Shown: piece by piece, positions 7,223-14,816 of the stretch
Position numbering within the stretch: position 1 is the first letter of the stretch
How the letters are laid out: the number at the start of each line of letters is the position of its first letter
Assembly (NCBI GenBank): GCA_964575675.1
Contig: CAZNRY010000091.1
Coordinates: 1-16,772, forward strand
Source: CAZNRY01 sp964575675
Lineage (GTDB): Bacteria; Eisenbacteria; RBG-16-71-46; CAIMUX01; VGJL01
DNA: 16,772 bases
Reading direction: 5' to 3'
Translations under genes and position numbers: made by a program
Notes under the pieces: model-generated
What the model was told of the DNA's origin: nothing
Seen by the model: only the letters and a program-made list of their open reading frames with translations
Databases searched by the model: none

Positions 7223-7270
7223 GTTTTCCCGCCGACCTGTTTTCCCGCCAGCCTGTCTCCCCGCCGGCCT
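7223..7270. repeat. Three tandem 16-bp repeats
   Basis: Three head-to-tail 16-bp units: GTTTTCCCGCCGACCT (7223-7238), GTTTTCCCGCCAGCCT (7239-7254) and GTCTCCCCGCCGGCCT (7255-7270). Units 1 and 2 differ at two positions and unit 3 diverges slightly more. A degraded fourth copy may follow. They sit about 45 bp upstream of the promoter of the 223-aa gene and could be direct-repeat regulator sites or a simple tandem duplication. Confidence 0.85.
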
Positions 7271-7314
7271 CGGGCTCCCGCCGGAGAGGCAGCGATTCCG
7301 GAGAGAGCCAGGTC

Positions 7315-7343
7315 TTGAGGGATATCCCTGTTTGTGAGATAAT
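7315..7343 (+). promoter_or_regulatory. Sigma-70-type promoter for the 223-aa gene
   Basis: TTGAGG (7315-7320) and GATAAT (7338-7343) are separated by an optimal 17 bp, with a TG upstream of the -10. Transcription would start near 7350, leaving a leader of about 170 nt before the ATG at 7520. Confidence 0.6.
7318..7329. promoter_or_regulatory. 12-bp perfect palindrome inside the promoter (operator candidate)
   Basis: AGGGATATCCCT is self-complementary over 12 bp. It starts inside the -35 box and extends into the spacer, where a dimeric repressor would block RNA polymerase. No regulator gene for it is identified in the window. Confidence 0.4.
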
Positions 7344-7519
7344 CACCGGCGGTTGAGAGAGTGGTCTCGGCGCCGGAGTGCCGGACCTAGTGCGCGAAGG
7401 CCCCATTCGACGGCGCTGGCCCGCGTACAGCGACGGTTCTCTCCAGGCAGACATGCAGAGCGCGGGAGACGCCCCATTCCGGGGTCCGCTCGACGCCCGC
7501 GCTCGGAGGTGCGGCCGCG

Positions 7520-8191
7520 ATGAAGAGCCTACACAGCCCCGCAGCAGTGTTCATGATCCTGGCCGGCTTGATTGCAGGCGGCGTCGCGGCGGAGGGCCGT
7601 GCCGGCTACGACGTTGCCCGATGGGACACGGCCAGAGAGGCGGTCTGCAACCAACCTGGTGTCCTGGGCAGCGAGAAGGTTCGGGCGGACTCGACCGAAG
7701 TCGCCAACGACTGCTCCGCGGGTTCGTCGCGGATCGTGCGCGCGAGTTGGTGGGGAGGCTACCTCGCGTGGCAGCCCGGTCAGTCCCACGTCACCTGCTT
7801 CGACGTCCGATTCTACGATGACGCGGTTTGCAGCCCCGCCAGTCTCATCGCCGCGTACACGGACGCAGTTGCAGAGACGACGCGCGTGGGTGCCGATCCG
7901 GAGGGCCGGCCCTGCTTCCGATATGACCTTGATGTCGACGTGACGGTCGGTCCGGGGTCCTTCTGGTTGAGCATCCAAACCGGTTGTCGACATCGCGATC
8001 CTCCGAAATGGGGCCGGCTCGGGGATGAGGTCCTCGACGGTTGTCCAAGCCTCTTGAAGCCCGAGAGCGAAGGGACCTGGGAGTTGCCTCCGACCTTTCC
8101 CGATTGGGAGGCGAGCCAGGCGTTCGAGACGGGCGAGCCCACGCCGGCGCGGGAGACGGCATGGGGTCGCTTACGGATCCTCTACCGGTAG
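7520..8191 (+). CDS. Small secreted Cys-rich protein, unknown function
   Basis: A 223-residue protein with a Sec signal peptide (hydrophobic core about 8-23, AVFMILAGLIAGGVAA, cleavage near residue 24). The mature part has seven cysteines (43, 65, 93, 104, 132, 156, 175), suggesting disulfides outside the cytoplasm. Segments such as ASWWGGYLAW (75-84) and CFDVRFYDD (93-101) have the alternating pattern of a beta-sandwich and recall secreted proteins of FCB-type bacteria, but I cannot name the family. The ATG at 7520 has GGAGGT about 9 bp upstream. It is preceded by a promoter and followed after 77 bp by the TPR-CHAT gene on the same strand, so the two may be co-transcribed. Confidence 0.85.
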   Translation: MKSLHSPAAVFMILAGLIAGGVAAEGRAGYDVARWDTAREAVCNQPGVLGSEKVRADSTEVANDCSAGSSRIVRASWWGGYLAWQPGQSHVTCFDVRFYDDAVCSPASLIAAYTDAVAETTRVGADPEGRPCFRYDLDVDVTVGPGSFWLSIQTGCRHRDPPKWGRLGDEVLDGCPSLLKPESEGTWELPPTFPDWEASQAFETGEPTPARETAWGRLRILYR

Positions 8192-8268
8192 GATTCAGCC
8201 CGGCGCTTCGGATGCGCATAGGGTCAGGGTTCCTGTTTGTTACGCCCGGTGGGTGAAGGCGGCCGGCT

Positions 8269-11200
8269 ATGCGTCGAAGACGCGTCCTCTTTTGGGCCGG
8301 GGGCCTTGCCCTCGGTACGCTCGCGCTGATCTGGATCCTGCGCCTTCATGAGCGGCCGGGATCGACCGTTCGTGAGGGTGTGTACTTCGCGCAGGGAGAG
8401 GCGGCTCGACAGCGTGGCGACTTTGACGCCGCCATCGACGCTTACATGCGGTCGATCCGGACCGCGCCGCGCGATCCTCGACCGTACTTCGGGCTGGTAG
8501 ATACATACTTCCGCCGGGGTGATGTGGATGCGGTCGAGCCTGTCCTGCGCTCCATGCAGGCCGCCGACCCGCGGAACGCCTGCGTCAACTACGGTCTCGG
8601 CTGCCTTGCGATCAAACGGAAGGATCTCGATGCGGCTGAGGCCGAGGCGCGGGCCGCGATCAAACTGGATCCTCACCTGGGACATGCCTCGCTCCTCTTG
8701 GGTACGGTCCACTACTACGCGGGGCGCCCCCGCGAGGCCCTTGCCGCCTGGCGCCAGGCGCGCCGCGTCTTTCGCCGAGCGGGCGACCCGGAGTACGAAG
8801 CTTGGGCGCTCAACCGCAGCGCTCTGGTCCAACGTGAGCTCGGGCGACTCCGCGAAGCGTTGACGGGATTCGAGGAGGCGCTCGCCATCCAGTCCGCCAG
8901 GGGCGACCGGGGGGCGCAGCAGCTCATCCTGGCGAATCTCGGCCTGACCCGCTCCGATCTGGGCGACCTGGCGGGCGCCATGCTCGCCTTCAGGCAGACC
9001 CTCGTCCTGGCGAGGGAGGCGAAGGACGCCGAAGGGGAGTGCTGGAATCTGACCAATCTCGCGCATGCGCTGAACCAAGTCGGCGAACACCATCGGGCGA
9101 TCGAGTGCGCCGATTCGGCCATCGCTCTCGCCTGCGTCCTGGAGAATCCGGCGGATCAGGTTTCGGGGCTGCTTTGTCGCGCGTCGGCTTGCCTCCATCT
9201 CGGGGACCCCCTGGCCGCGTTGACCGCCTCGAAGCAAGCGGCCGCCCTGGCGGATTCGCTGGTGAATCCGCGGGAACGCGCGGGGGCCTTGCTCAGCATG
9301 GCTCGAGCGCATTTGCAGCTCGGACAGCTCACGCGGGCCCGCGAGTCGTTCGCCCTGGCTGACGGCCTCCTCCGAGAGATCGGCGCGGAGGTCGGATCGT
9401 GGGAGGCGGGCATCGGCCTATGCGAGGCGCTCTGCCAGGAGGGGGATACCGCGCGGGCGGTTGTACTGGCCGAAAGAGCTATGGAGACCATGGCGAGGGC
9501 CGGATACGCCGAGGGGGAGGAGGCTCTCGCCCTCATCCTCTCCGACTGGGTCCAGGGGCGAGGGGATCACTCCAAGGCCCTCGAGCTTTCCACGCGTGCC
9601 GTGGAGCTCAGCCGGCAGGGCGGTCGCCGCAACCACGAGGCGCTCGGTCTGGCCCGTCGCTCCGGAATCCTGCTCGAGCTCGGAAGGGACCGCGAGGCCC
9701 GTTCCGACGCCGGAGCCGCCCGTGCAATCGCGGTGGAGCTCCGCAATCCCGAAGTCCTCTGGCAGTGCGAGATGGCCGAGGCCGACGCTTTTCGCGCCGG
9801 CGACCCCCAACTCGCCGCCATCCATTATGAGGCGATGCTGGACGCCGTCGAGGAGGTGGAACGCAATCTGCGCCTGGAGGAGTTCCGCGCCGCGAACCTG
9901 GAGAAGCGGATCGAGCTCTACTTCAAGGCCGCCGATCTGCACGTGGACCTGGGCCGGCCCGATCAGGCCTTCATCATCTGCGAACGGGCGCGGGCGCGAT
10001 CCTTTCGCGACCTTCTGGCGATGAGCCCCATCCCCGTGCCGCCTCGCGTTCCCGAAGCGTTGGCCGCGCGCAACCGCGCTCTGGAGGAAAGGATCCATAC
10101 GTTGCAGGCCACGCGGTCCCTGCTCGCCGTTGCACCGGAACGGCTGCCCCGGCGAATGGAGGCGGTCGACCGTGATCTCGCGCGGGCCAGGGAGGAGTGG
10201 GACGAGGTCCGTGCCGAGGTTCTCCTGTTGGATCCGCGCTACGGGGCCGTCGTGCCCGGCAGGCGGAATCCGGACGTCCAGAGGATCGCGCAGGCGCTCG
10301 GCCGCGACGAGGCGTTGATCGAGTACGCGCTGGGCCCGCGCGGGTCCCTTTGCTTTGTCGTCAAGGACGGACAGGTGATGGCCCGACGTCTCGAGGCGAG
10401 CGCCGGACTTCTCTCGCGTGAGATCGACTCACTCCTGGCGCCGTTCGAGTCCCCCTTGAGCTTGGGGACACTCGAGTTTGATCTTGCCCTGGCTGCAAGG
10501 CTTCGTGAGCAGATCCTCGATCCGATCCTGCCGCTGATGGAGCAAGCCCGCAAGATCTTCATCGTTCCCGACGGCCCGCTGCATCGACTTCCCTTCGAGG
10601 TTCTGGTTCTCGAACGGGGGCAGGGGGCGGCGGGCGGGGTTCTCTACGGCGAGTTCGCGGCCACGCGCTTCCTCGACGAACGATTCACGATCGAGTATCT
10701 CCCCGCGGCGGGTCTACTCGGGGCGCCGTCGCGGGCGCGGGAAGTCCCGCCGGGAAGCATGCTGGCAATGGGGGATCCGCACACGGAAGTGGAGGGCGGG
10801 GACGCCGAGGGGGGGCTCTTGGCGAGGTCCGGATCGATCGGGGCGGGCGTGACGGCTGCAGGCCGGCTCCCGTTTTCGGCGGCGGAGGTGCAGGCCATCG
10901 CGTCGCTCTATCCCGATGCTTCGGTCTGGACTGGAGGCGCGGCCAGCGAGGAGCGGTTCAAGTCGCTGGCTCCGAGTTTTCGCTACCTCCACCTCTCCGC
11001 CCACGGATTCGTGGACGAAGCCGTCCCTCTATACTCCGGAATTCCCCTGGCCGCGAGTTCCCGTGGACCCGAGGATGGGTTCCTCCATGCTTACGAAATC
11101 CTGGCGCTTCCGTTGCGCTGCGATCTCGTCACCTTGAGCGGTTGCTGGACGGGCCGCGGCCGATTCTACGCGGGCGAGGGTCTCCTCGGTCTCACCCGGA

Positions 11201-11508
11201 GTTTCCTTTACGCGGGGGCCGAACGAGCGCTGGTCAGCCTCTGGAGCGTCAACGATGCGTCCACTGCGACGTTGATGGAACGCTTCTATGCCAACCTTGC
11301 GGCCGGCCAAAACGCCGCGGATGCGCTACGGGAGGCCAAGTTCACATTGCGTGGGATGGTCTTTCGGGATGCGGGCGGGAAGCCGGTCAGCTACGCGCAC
11401 CCATTCTTCTGGGCGCCGTTCGTCCTGATCAGCGCGGGTGCTCCGTCCGATGGCCGGCTCTCAACGGGAGCGCTGCGCGATCCTCCCGAGGAGCGAGTCG
11501 GCTTCTGA
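8269..11508 (+). CDS. Membrane-anchored TPR-CHAT domain protease
   Basis: CHAT domains are caspase-like cysteine peptidases (separase/caspase clan) that cut protein partners when a sensor domain is triggered. The 1079-residue protein starts with a basic, then hydrophobic segment (about 6-24) acting as a membrane anchor. A long array of TPR repeats follows (about 36-600; for example ALNRSALVQRELGRLREALT), then a charged linker and the CHAT domain (about 680-1060). The catalytic pair is visible: His912 in LHLSAHGF and Cys959 in TLSGCWTGRG, followed by YAGEGLLGLTRSFLYAGA and the closing HPFFWAPFVL motif. The activity is therefore probably intact. The ATG at 8269 is the first possible in-frame start, because a stop codon lies just upstream. 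Its ribosome-binding site is weak. It follows a secreted-protein gene and ends 48 bp inside the convergent anti-sigma gene. Confidence 0.93.
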   Translation: MRRRRVLFWAGGLALGTLALIWILRLHERPGSTVREGVYFAQGEAARQRGDFDAAIDAYMRSIRTAPRDPRPYFGLVDTYFRRGDVDAVEPVLRSMQAADPRNACVNYGLGCLAIKRKDLDAAEAEARAAIKLDPHLGHASLLLGTVHYYAGRPREALAAWRQARRVFRRAGDPEYEAWALNRSALVQRELGRLREALTGFEEALAIQSARGDRGAQQLILANLGLTRSDLGDLAGAMLAFRQTLVLAREAKDAEGECWNLTNLAHALNQVGEHHRAIECADSAIALACVLENPADQVSGLLCRASACLHLGDPLAALTASKQAAALADSLVNPRERAGALLSMARAHLQLGQLTRARESFALADGLLREIGAEVGSWEAGIGLCEALCQEGDTARAVVLAERAMETMARAGYAEGEEALALILSDWVQGRGDHSKALELSTRAVELSRQGGRRNHEALGLARRSGILLELGRDREARSDAGAARAIAVELRNPEVLWQCEMAEADAFRAGDPQLAAIHYEAMLDAVEEVERNLRLEEFRAANLEKRIELYFKAADLHVDLGRPDQAFIICERARARSFRDLLAMSPIPVPPRVPEALAARNRALEERIHTLQATRSLLAVAPERLPRRMEAVDRDLARAREEWDEVRAEVLLLDPRYGAVVPGRRNPDVQRIAQALGRDEALIEYALGPRGSLCFVVKDGQVMARRLEASAGLLSREIDSLLAPFESPLSLGTLEFDLALAARLREQILDPILPLMEQARKIFIVPDGPLHRLPFEVLVLERGQGAAGGVLYGEFAATRFLDERFTIEYLPAAGLLGAPSRAREVPPGSMLAMGDPHTEVEGGDAEGGLLARSGSIGAGVTAAGRLPFSAAEVQAIASLYPDASVWTGGAASEERFKSLAPSFRYLHLSAHGFVDEAVPLYSGIPLAASSRGPEDGFLHAYEILALPLRCDLVTLSGCWTGRGRFYAGEGLLGLTRSFLYAGAERALVSLWSVNDASTATLMERFYANLAAGQNAADALREAKFTLRGMVFRDAGGKPVSYAHPFFWAPFVLISAGAPSDGRLSTGALRDPPEERVGF

Positions 11509-12246
11509 AGCGTACATGCCCCGCGTGGCCGCCATCTCCCGGAGCAGCCTCTCCGCCTCTCGCAGATGCCCGGTCTGGAGTTCCGCCTGAGCAAGGTACC
11601 AGCGGATGAGGCTGGAGGATGGCATCCGCTGCGCCGCGTACTTGAGCGCGCGGCGGGCCTCCCGGGGCTGGCCGCTCATCAGGAGGGAGACTCCCAGATA
11701 AAACCGCACGGCGTCCTTCTCCGGCGCCAGCCGTGCGGCGACGCGGAGCGGTTCCACCGCGTCCCCGTAGCGTCCCTCTTGGTACAGCTCGATTCCTCGC
11801 TGGAATTCGGCCCATCCGGTGCCGCCCCGAAGCTCGGAGGCGATGTACGGATGAGGACGGGGCGTCCAAAGCTCCCTCAACTCCCGCGTGCGTTGAGCAT
11901 TCTCGTTCACGAAGAAGGCGAGGACGAGGACCGCGCAGGCGGCGACCAGTCCTCCCGCCCATGCGGGACGCTGCACGACCCAGCGCCAGGTTACCGGACC
12001 GGACCGGGACTTCCCCAGGGCGTGTTCGCGCAATCGCCCGCGCCGCTCCGCCTCGGCCTCGGCGGGGAAGAACTCCTCCCCGTTCGCCCGCAGACACTCG
12101 GCCGCCCGAGTGCCCAGCTCCATGTCCGCGAAGCAGGCATCGCAGGACAGGCAGTGCAGCTCATAGGCTTGCCCCTCGTCCGGCGAGAGACGGCCGGCAC
12201 GGTACTTTTCCGCGATGCCCCTCTTCTCGATCGCCTTACAGTCCAT
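11461..12246 (-). CDS. Putative zinc-finger anti-sigma factor with TPR domain
   Basis: This is the likely membrane regulator of the adjacent ECF sigma factor. The 261-residue protein has an N-terminal zf-HC2-type motif HCLSCDAC (31-38), which in anti-sigma factors binds zinc and holds the sigma factor. A single TM segment follows at about 94-113 (AWAGGLVAACAVLVLAFFV). Three TPR-like repeats lie outside the membrane (about 145-245; for example RGIELYQEGRYGDAVEPLRV). ATG at 12246 is chosen over the in-frame GTG at 12258 because GAGGTG and AGGA lie at workable distances and the zinc finger is unaffected. It starts 55 bp after the sigma stop, in the same operon. Its 3' end overlaps the convergent CHAT gene. 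Confidence 0.85.
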   Translation of the reverse strand: MDCKAIEKRGIAEKYRAGRLSPDEGQAYELHCLSCDACFADMELGTRAAECLRANGEEFFPAEAEAERRGRLREHALGKSRSGPVTWRWVVQRPAWAGGLVAACAVLVLAFFVNENAQRTRELRELWTPRPHPYIASELRGGTGWAEFQRGIELYQEGRYGDAVEPLRVAARLAPEKDAVRFYLGVSLLMSGQPREARRALKYAAQRMPSSSLIRWYLAQAELQTGHLREAERLLREMAATRGMYASEADSLLGRIAQRSR

Positions 12247-12301
12247 GATTCCTGTCACCTCGTCCCTGGCTCCCTGATGTTATGTCGCATCCGGCGCCCG
12301 A

Positions 12302-12853
12302 TTATCGGTAGCGTTCCAGCAATCGCCCGAAACGGGAGCGGAGAACCCCCAATCCGTAGTCCTTCCATTCGCTGACCCGGCGCGGGGGAACCTGCAACGA
12401 CTGCGCGATCCGGCCGATCGTCATGCCTCGGTAGAAGTAGAGGTAGAGGACGGTTCGGTATTTCGGCTTGAGCCCGGTCAGCGCCTCGCGGATGGCGGAG
12501 TCGAGTTCTTTCTGGATGATCCCCTGGTCCGGAGGCGGTCCTCGGTCCGGAATATCCGCGGGAAGATCGGTCGTCTCAGGCCGGCGCCGCCGGAAATGCT
12601 CGATGATCTTGTGCCGCGCCACCGAGTAGATGTAGGTGCCCAGCCGGGCCTCCCCGCGGAATGCGCCGCGGCGCAGGCCGGCGATGACGTTTTCGAGGAT
12701 TACGCAGGTGACATCTGCGCAGTCCGGGCCGTGATGCAGCGCGGACTCGACCAGGCATCGTACCCGGGGGAGGAATCGAAGAAGGAGTTCCTCCTCGGCG
12801 GCCGGGTCTCCGGCCGCAATCGCCGAACTCAAAGCCGAGTCATCCCGGTCCAC
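12302..12853 (-). CDS. ECF-type RNA polymerase sigma factor
   Basis: A 183-residue sigma-70 family protein with only regions 2 and 4. Region 2 covers about 23-92, including EARLGTYIYSVARHKIIEHF (68-87), the part that contacts core polymerase and the -10. Region 4 covers about 115-173 (LKPKYRTVLYLYFYRGMT, then the helix-turn-helix IGRIAQSLQVPPRRVSEW) and reads the -35. The start is a GTG at 12853 with GAGGTG five bases upstream. It is first in an operon with the zinc-finger anti-sigma gene. The ECF subgroup is not assigned. Confidence 0.93.
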   Translation of the reverse strand: MDRDDSALSSAIAAGDPAAEEELLLRFLPRVRCLVESALHHGPDCADVTCVILENVIAGLRRGAFRGEARLGTYIYSVARHKIIEHFRRRRPETTDLPADIPDRGPPPDQGIIQKELDSAIREALTGLKPKYRTVLYLYFYRGMTIGRIAQSLQVPPRRVSEWKDYGLGVLRSRFGRLLERYR

Positions 12854-13073
12854 TGATCCACCTCGATCCGCTGTCCGCCCGCCGCTCTACTGTGGGGAGC
12901 TTCCGTTCCCGTGGCAACCCCGAAGGAGTCGGACCCGCGCGCAAACATGCCGCAGAAAACCTCTCCATATCGCCCGCGCCTCCTCGACCAAACCCATGTA
13001 ACCGCCGGGTGCGGGCCGGCTCGCTCCGGCCGGCGTCTGGCATCGGATCGAGCAAGACCAAGGAGGCTCACCC

Positions 13074-14636
13074 ATGAAGACGAAACTCGCTCGGTGCATC
13101 GGTCTACTCGCCGCCCTGCTCTGCGCAGGCGCGCTTGAGGCCGCCGCCGACACGATCGTGCTGGACAGCGATGACGTGACCGACTGGGCGCGCGTGTTCT
13201 CGTCCGGCACCTGGAAGCAGAAGGACTCATGTCTGCACCCGAACTCCCTGCTCAAGTTCGACATCTCGCAGGTGACCGACCCCGTCAATGTGATTTCCGC
13301 CCGGCTGTACCTCTTCGTTGAGAGTGTCGAACCCGGCGTGGTGGTCGAACTCTGGCATGTCGAGGACGATTCCTGGAACTACCCCTACAGCGAGCCGGCG
13401 CAACTCTGGGACTGGCCGGTCGCTGATCTCATCAGCACCCACGTCTTCCAGGACACGACGACCTTCTCCGTGGATGTGACCCAGCATCTCGTTGAGGAGG
13501 GGATGATGGGGAGCACGGAGTTCTCGCTGAAGCTCGTTTCCGGCGGTCACTGGTACCCGAAGATCCGGATCGCATCGCCCCTCGCGCCGCTGGAACGGAT
13601 GCGCCCGCGCATCGTGGTCGAGTTCCTCGGTCCGCCCGCGCCGCCTTCGATCCCGGACCTGGCGGTCTCGCCGGCCGACGTCCGCCTCGTTCCGATGCGC
13701 CCGGTTCCCCAGCAGGCCGTCACCATTCAGGCCGTCGTGCGCAACATCGGAGCCGCGGGCGTCTGGAACGTCCCGGTGGCGTTTTATGACGGAGAGCCTT
13801 CGGCGGGCGGCCCGCCGATCGGGATCTGGATCGTGCCCTACCTCGCGCCGGGGGGTGGGTCGGAACTGACATCCGTGTTGTGGAACGCGCGTCGCGGCCT
13901 CTCCGAGATCTACGTGGTGGCCGACTTCGAGGGCGCCATCTTCGAGACGGACGAGACGAACAATGCCGCCGTGCGCACCTTTCTCGTCGCCGATCAGCAT
14001 GAGTACATCGCCGGAAGGGAGAGCTTCGAGCATGCCGGTCGTTTCGCCTGGCACGCCGACTTCGACGTGCCCAAGCAGTTCGAGTACCCCGGTCCGAAGA
14101 GCTTCTACGTGAATCACTCGAACGGCGAGGCCTATCACGGCGAACACTCGATGGAAATGTACCTGGACGGAACGGCGGATGACGGAACGATCTGGGTCGA
14201 GACCGCGGTGCCGGTCGAGCCCAACGGCCACGTCGATATCCAGGTCGACTTCGAGGTGTTCCGATACCACCTGGACATTGCGTTTCAGCCGGTGGTGGCG
14301 ATCACCCTGTTCGATCCCGAAATGGAGAGGGATTTCCTTGTGCTCGAGCAGCCCGCTCAGGAGGGCTGGACCCTCCATTCCTATCGCACGGTCNNNNNNN
14401 NNNNNNNNNNNNNNNNNNNNNNNNNNNNNNNNNNNNNNNNNNNNNNNNNNNNNNNNNNNNNNNNNNNNNNNNNNNNNNNNNNNNNNNNNNNNNACGGCCC
14501 GCAGGAGGCCGGCTTCCACCGGGTCGCCTGGAACGCGACCGACCTGGCCGGACGCGCGCTCCCCTCCGGCGTGTACCTGTATCGCCTGCGCACTGCAGGC
14601 GGGGAGCAGAGCCGGAAGATCTTGGTTGCTCGGTGA
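13074..14636 (+). CDS. Secreted multidomain protein (DNRLRE-like, CARDB, FlgD-like tail), interrupted by assembly gap
   Basis: The product begins with a Sec signal peptide (1-25, ending EAAADT). A beta-sandwich resembling DNRLRE/CBM96-type domains follows (about 27-185; SARLYLFVE, SVDVTQHLVEEG). Next is a CARDB-type adhesion domain (about 193-305; PDLAVSPADVRL, FETDETNNAAVRTFLVAD) and then an uncharacterised beta-rich region to residue 440. A run of exactly 100 N follows. After the gap come the last 47 or so residues, resembling a FlgD-like domain (HRVAWNATDLAGRALPSGVY). That both sides belong to one gene is likely but unproven, because the gap length is nominal. The ATG at 13074 has AAGGAGG at good spacing. 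A surface or extracellular role is inferred. Confidence 0.8.
   Translation: MKTKLARCIGLLAALLCAGALEAAADTIVLDSDDVTDWARVFSSGTWKQKDSCLHPNSLLKFDISQVTDPVNVISARLYLFVESVEPGVVVELWHVEDDSWNYPYSEPAQLWDWPVADLISTHVFQDTTTFSVDVTQHLVEEGMMGSTEFSLKLVSGGHWYPKIRIASPLAPLERMRPRIVVEFLGPPAPPSIPDLAVSPADVRLVPMRPVPQQAVTIQAVVRNIGAAGVWNVPVAFYDGEPSAGGPPIGIWIVPYLAPGGGSELTSVLWNARRGLSEIYVVADFEGAIFETDETNNAAVRTFLVADQHEYIAGRESFEHAGRFAWHADFDVPKQFEYPGPKSFYVNHSNGEAYHGEHSMEMYLDGTADDGTIWVETAVPVEPNGHVDIQVDFEVFRYHLDIAFQPVVAITLFDPEMERDFLVLEQPAQEGWTLHSYRTVXXXXXXXXXXXXXXXXXXXXXXXXXXXXXXXXXXGPQEAGFHRVAWNATDLAGRALPSGVYLYRLRTAGGEQSRKILVAR
14394..14493. other. Assembly gap of exactly 100 N
   Basis: One hundred unknown bases, the usual placeholder for a scaffold gap of unknown size, inside the coding region of the secreted protein. 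True length and reading-frame continuity cannot be read from this window. Confidence 0.99.
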
Positions 14637-14645
14637 GCCCGGCAC

Positions 14646-14673
14646 GACACACCGGCACGCGGCCGGTGCTGTC
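14646..14673 (+). terminator. Hairpin after the secreted-protein gene, possible terminator
   Basis: CACCGGC / GCCGGTG (14650-14656 and 14662-14668) form a 7-bp stem with loop ACGCG, extendable with GACA / TGTC outside it through a bulge. It begins about 10 bp after the stop at 14636. No T run follows, so intrinsic termination is uncertain. Confidence 0.45.
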
Positions 14674-14700
14674 GCTCGGAAGCGCGGGTCGCGCTCGTCC

Positions 14701-14730
14701 TTGACACCCCCCGGGCCCGGATCTTATCGT
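14701..14730 (+). promoter_or_regulatory. Sigma-70-type promoter for the outer-membrane protein gene and guaB
   Basis: A perfect TTGACA (14701-14706) is followed after 18 bp by TATCGT (14725-14730), a four-of-six -10 match. The predicted start is near 14737, about 80 nt before the ATG at 14817. Confidence 0.6.
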
Positions 14731-14816
14731 CTGGCAAGTCCCCTGACCAGATCCTGACCGATTGCGCGGCGACCGGGGAGCCGCCGGGGCAGGCCGCAAG
14801 GCAAGGAGAGGCACGA

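Larger units (their letters stand above)
7066..7519. other. Divergent intergenic region without a gene
   Basis: This stretch of about 450 bp separates the minus-strand 719-aa gene from the plus-strand 223-aa gene. I see no convincing coding sequence. It contains a purine-rich patch (about 7195-7213), three tandem 16-bp repeats and a plus-strand promoter, listed separately. No clear minus-strand promoter could be picked out. Confidence 0.7.

Noticed and set aside
7223..7270. CRISPR array
   Set aside because: The three 16-bp units are directly adjacent with no spacers, and no cas genes are present.
8224..9312. Minus-strand open frame (362 codons) opposite the TPR region
   Set aside because: Shadow frame of the TPR-CHAT gene, with no family signature.
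11465..11488. Terminator hairpin between the convergent genes (CGGGAG / CTCCCG)
   Set aside because: Only 6 bp of stem with a 12-base loop, no T run, and it lies inside both coding ends.
12880..12920. Autoregulated ECF promoter upstream of the sigma gene (GGAAC on the minus strand)
   Set aside because: GGAAC is present, but no convincing -10 at the right distance could be seen.
13014..13031. GGCCGG / CCGGCC hairpin upstream of the secreted-protein gene
   Set aside because: A short GC-rich inverted repeat of a kind expected by chance in this composition; no function can be supported.
13227..14645. Minus-strand frame of 472 codons across the N run
   Set aside because: It is open only because of GC bias and the Ns; the plus-strand signal peptide and domains are convincing.
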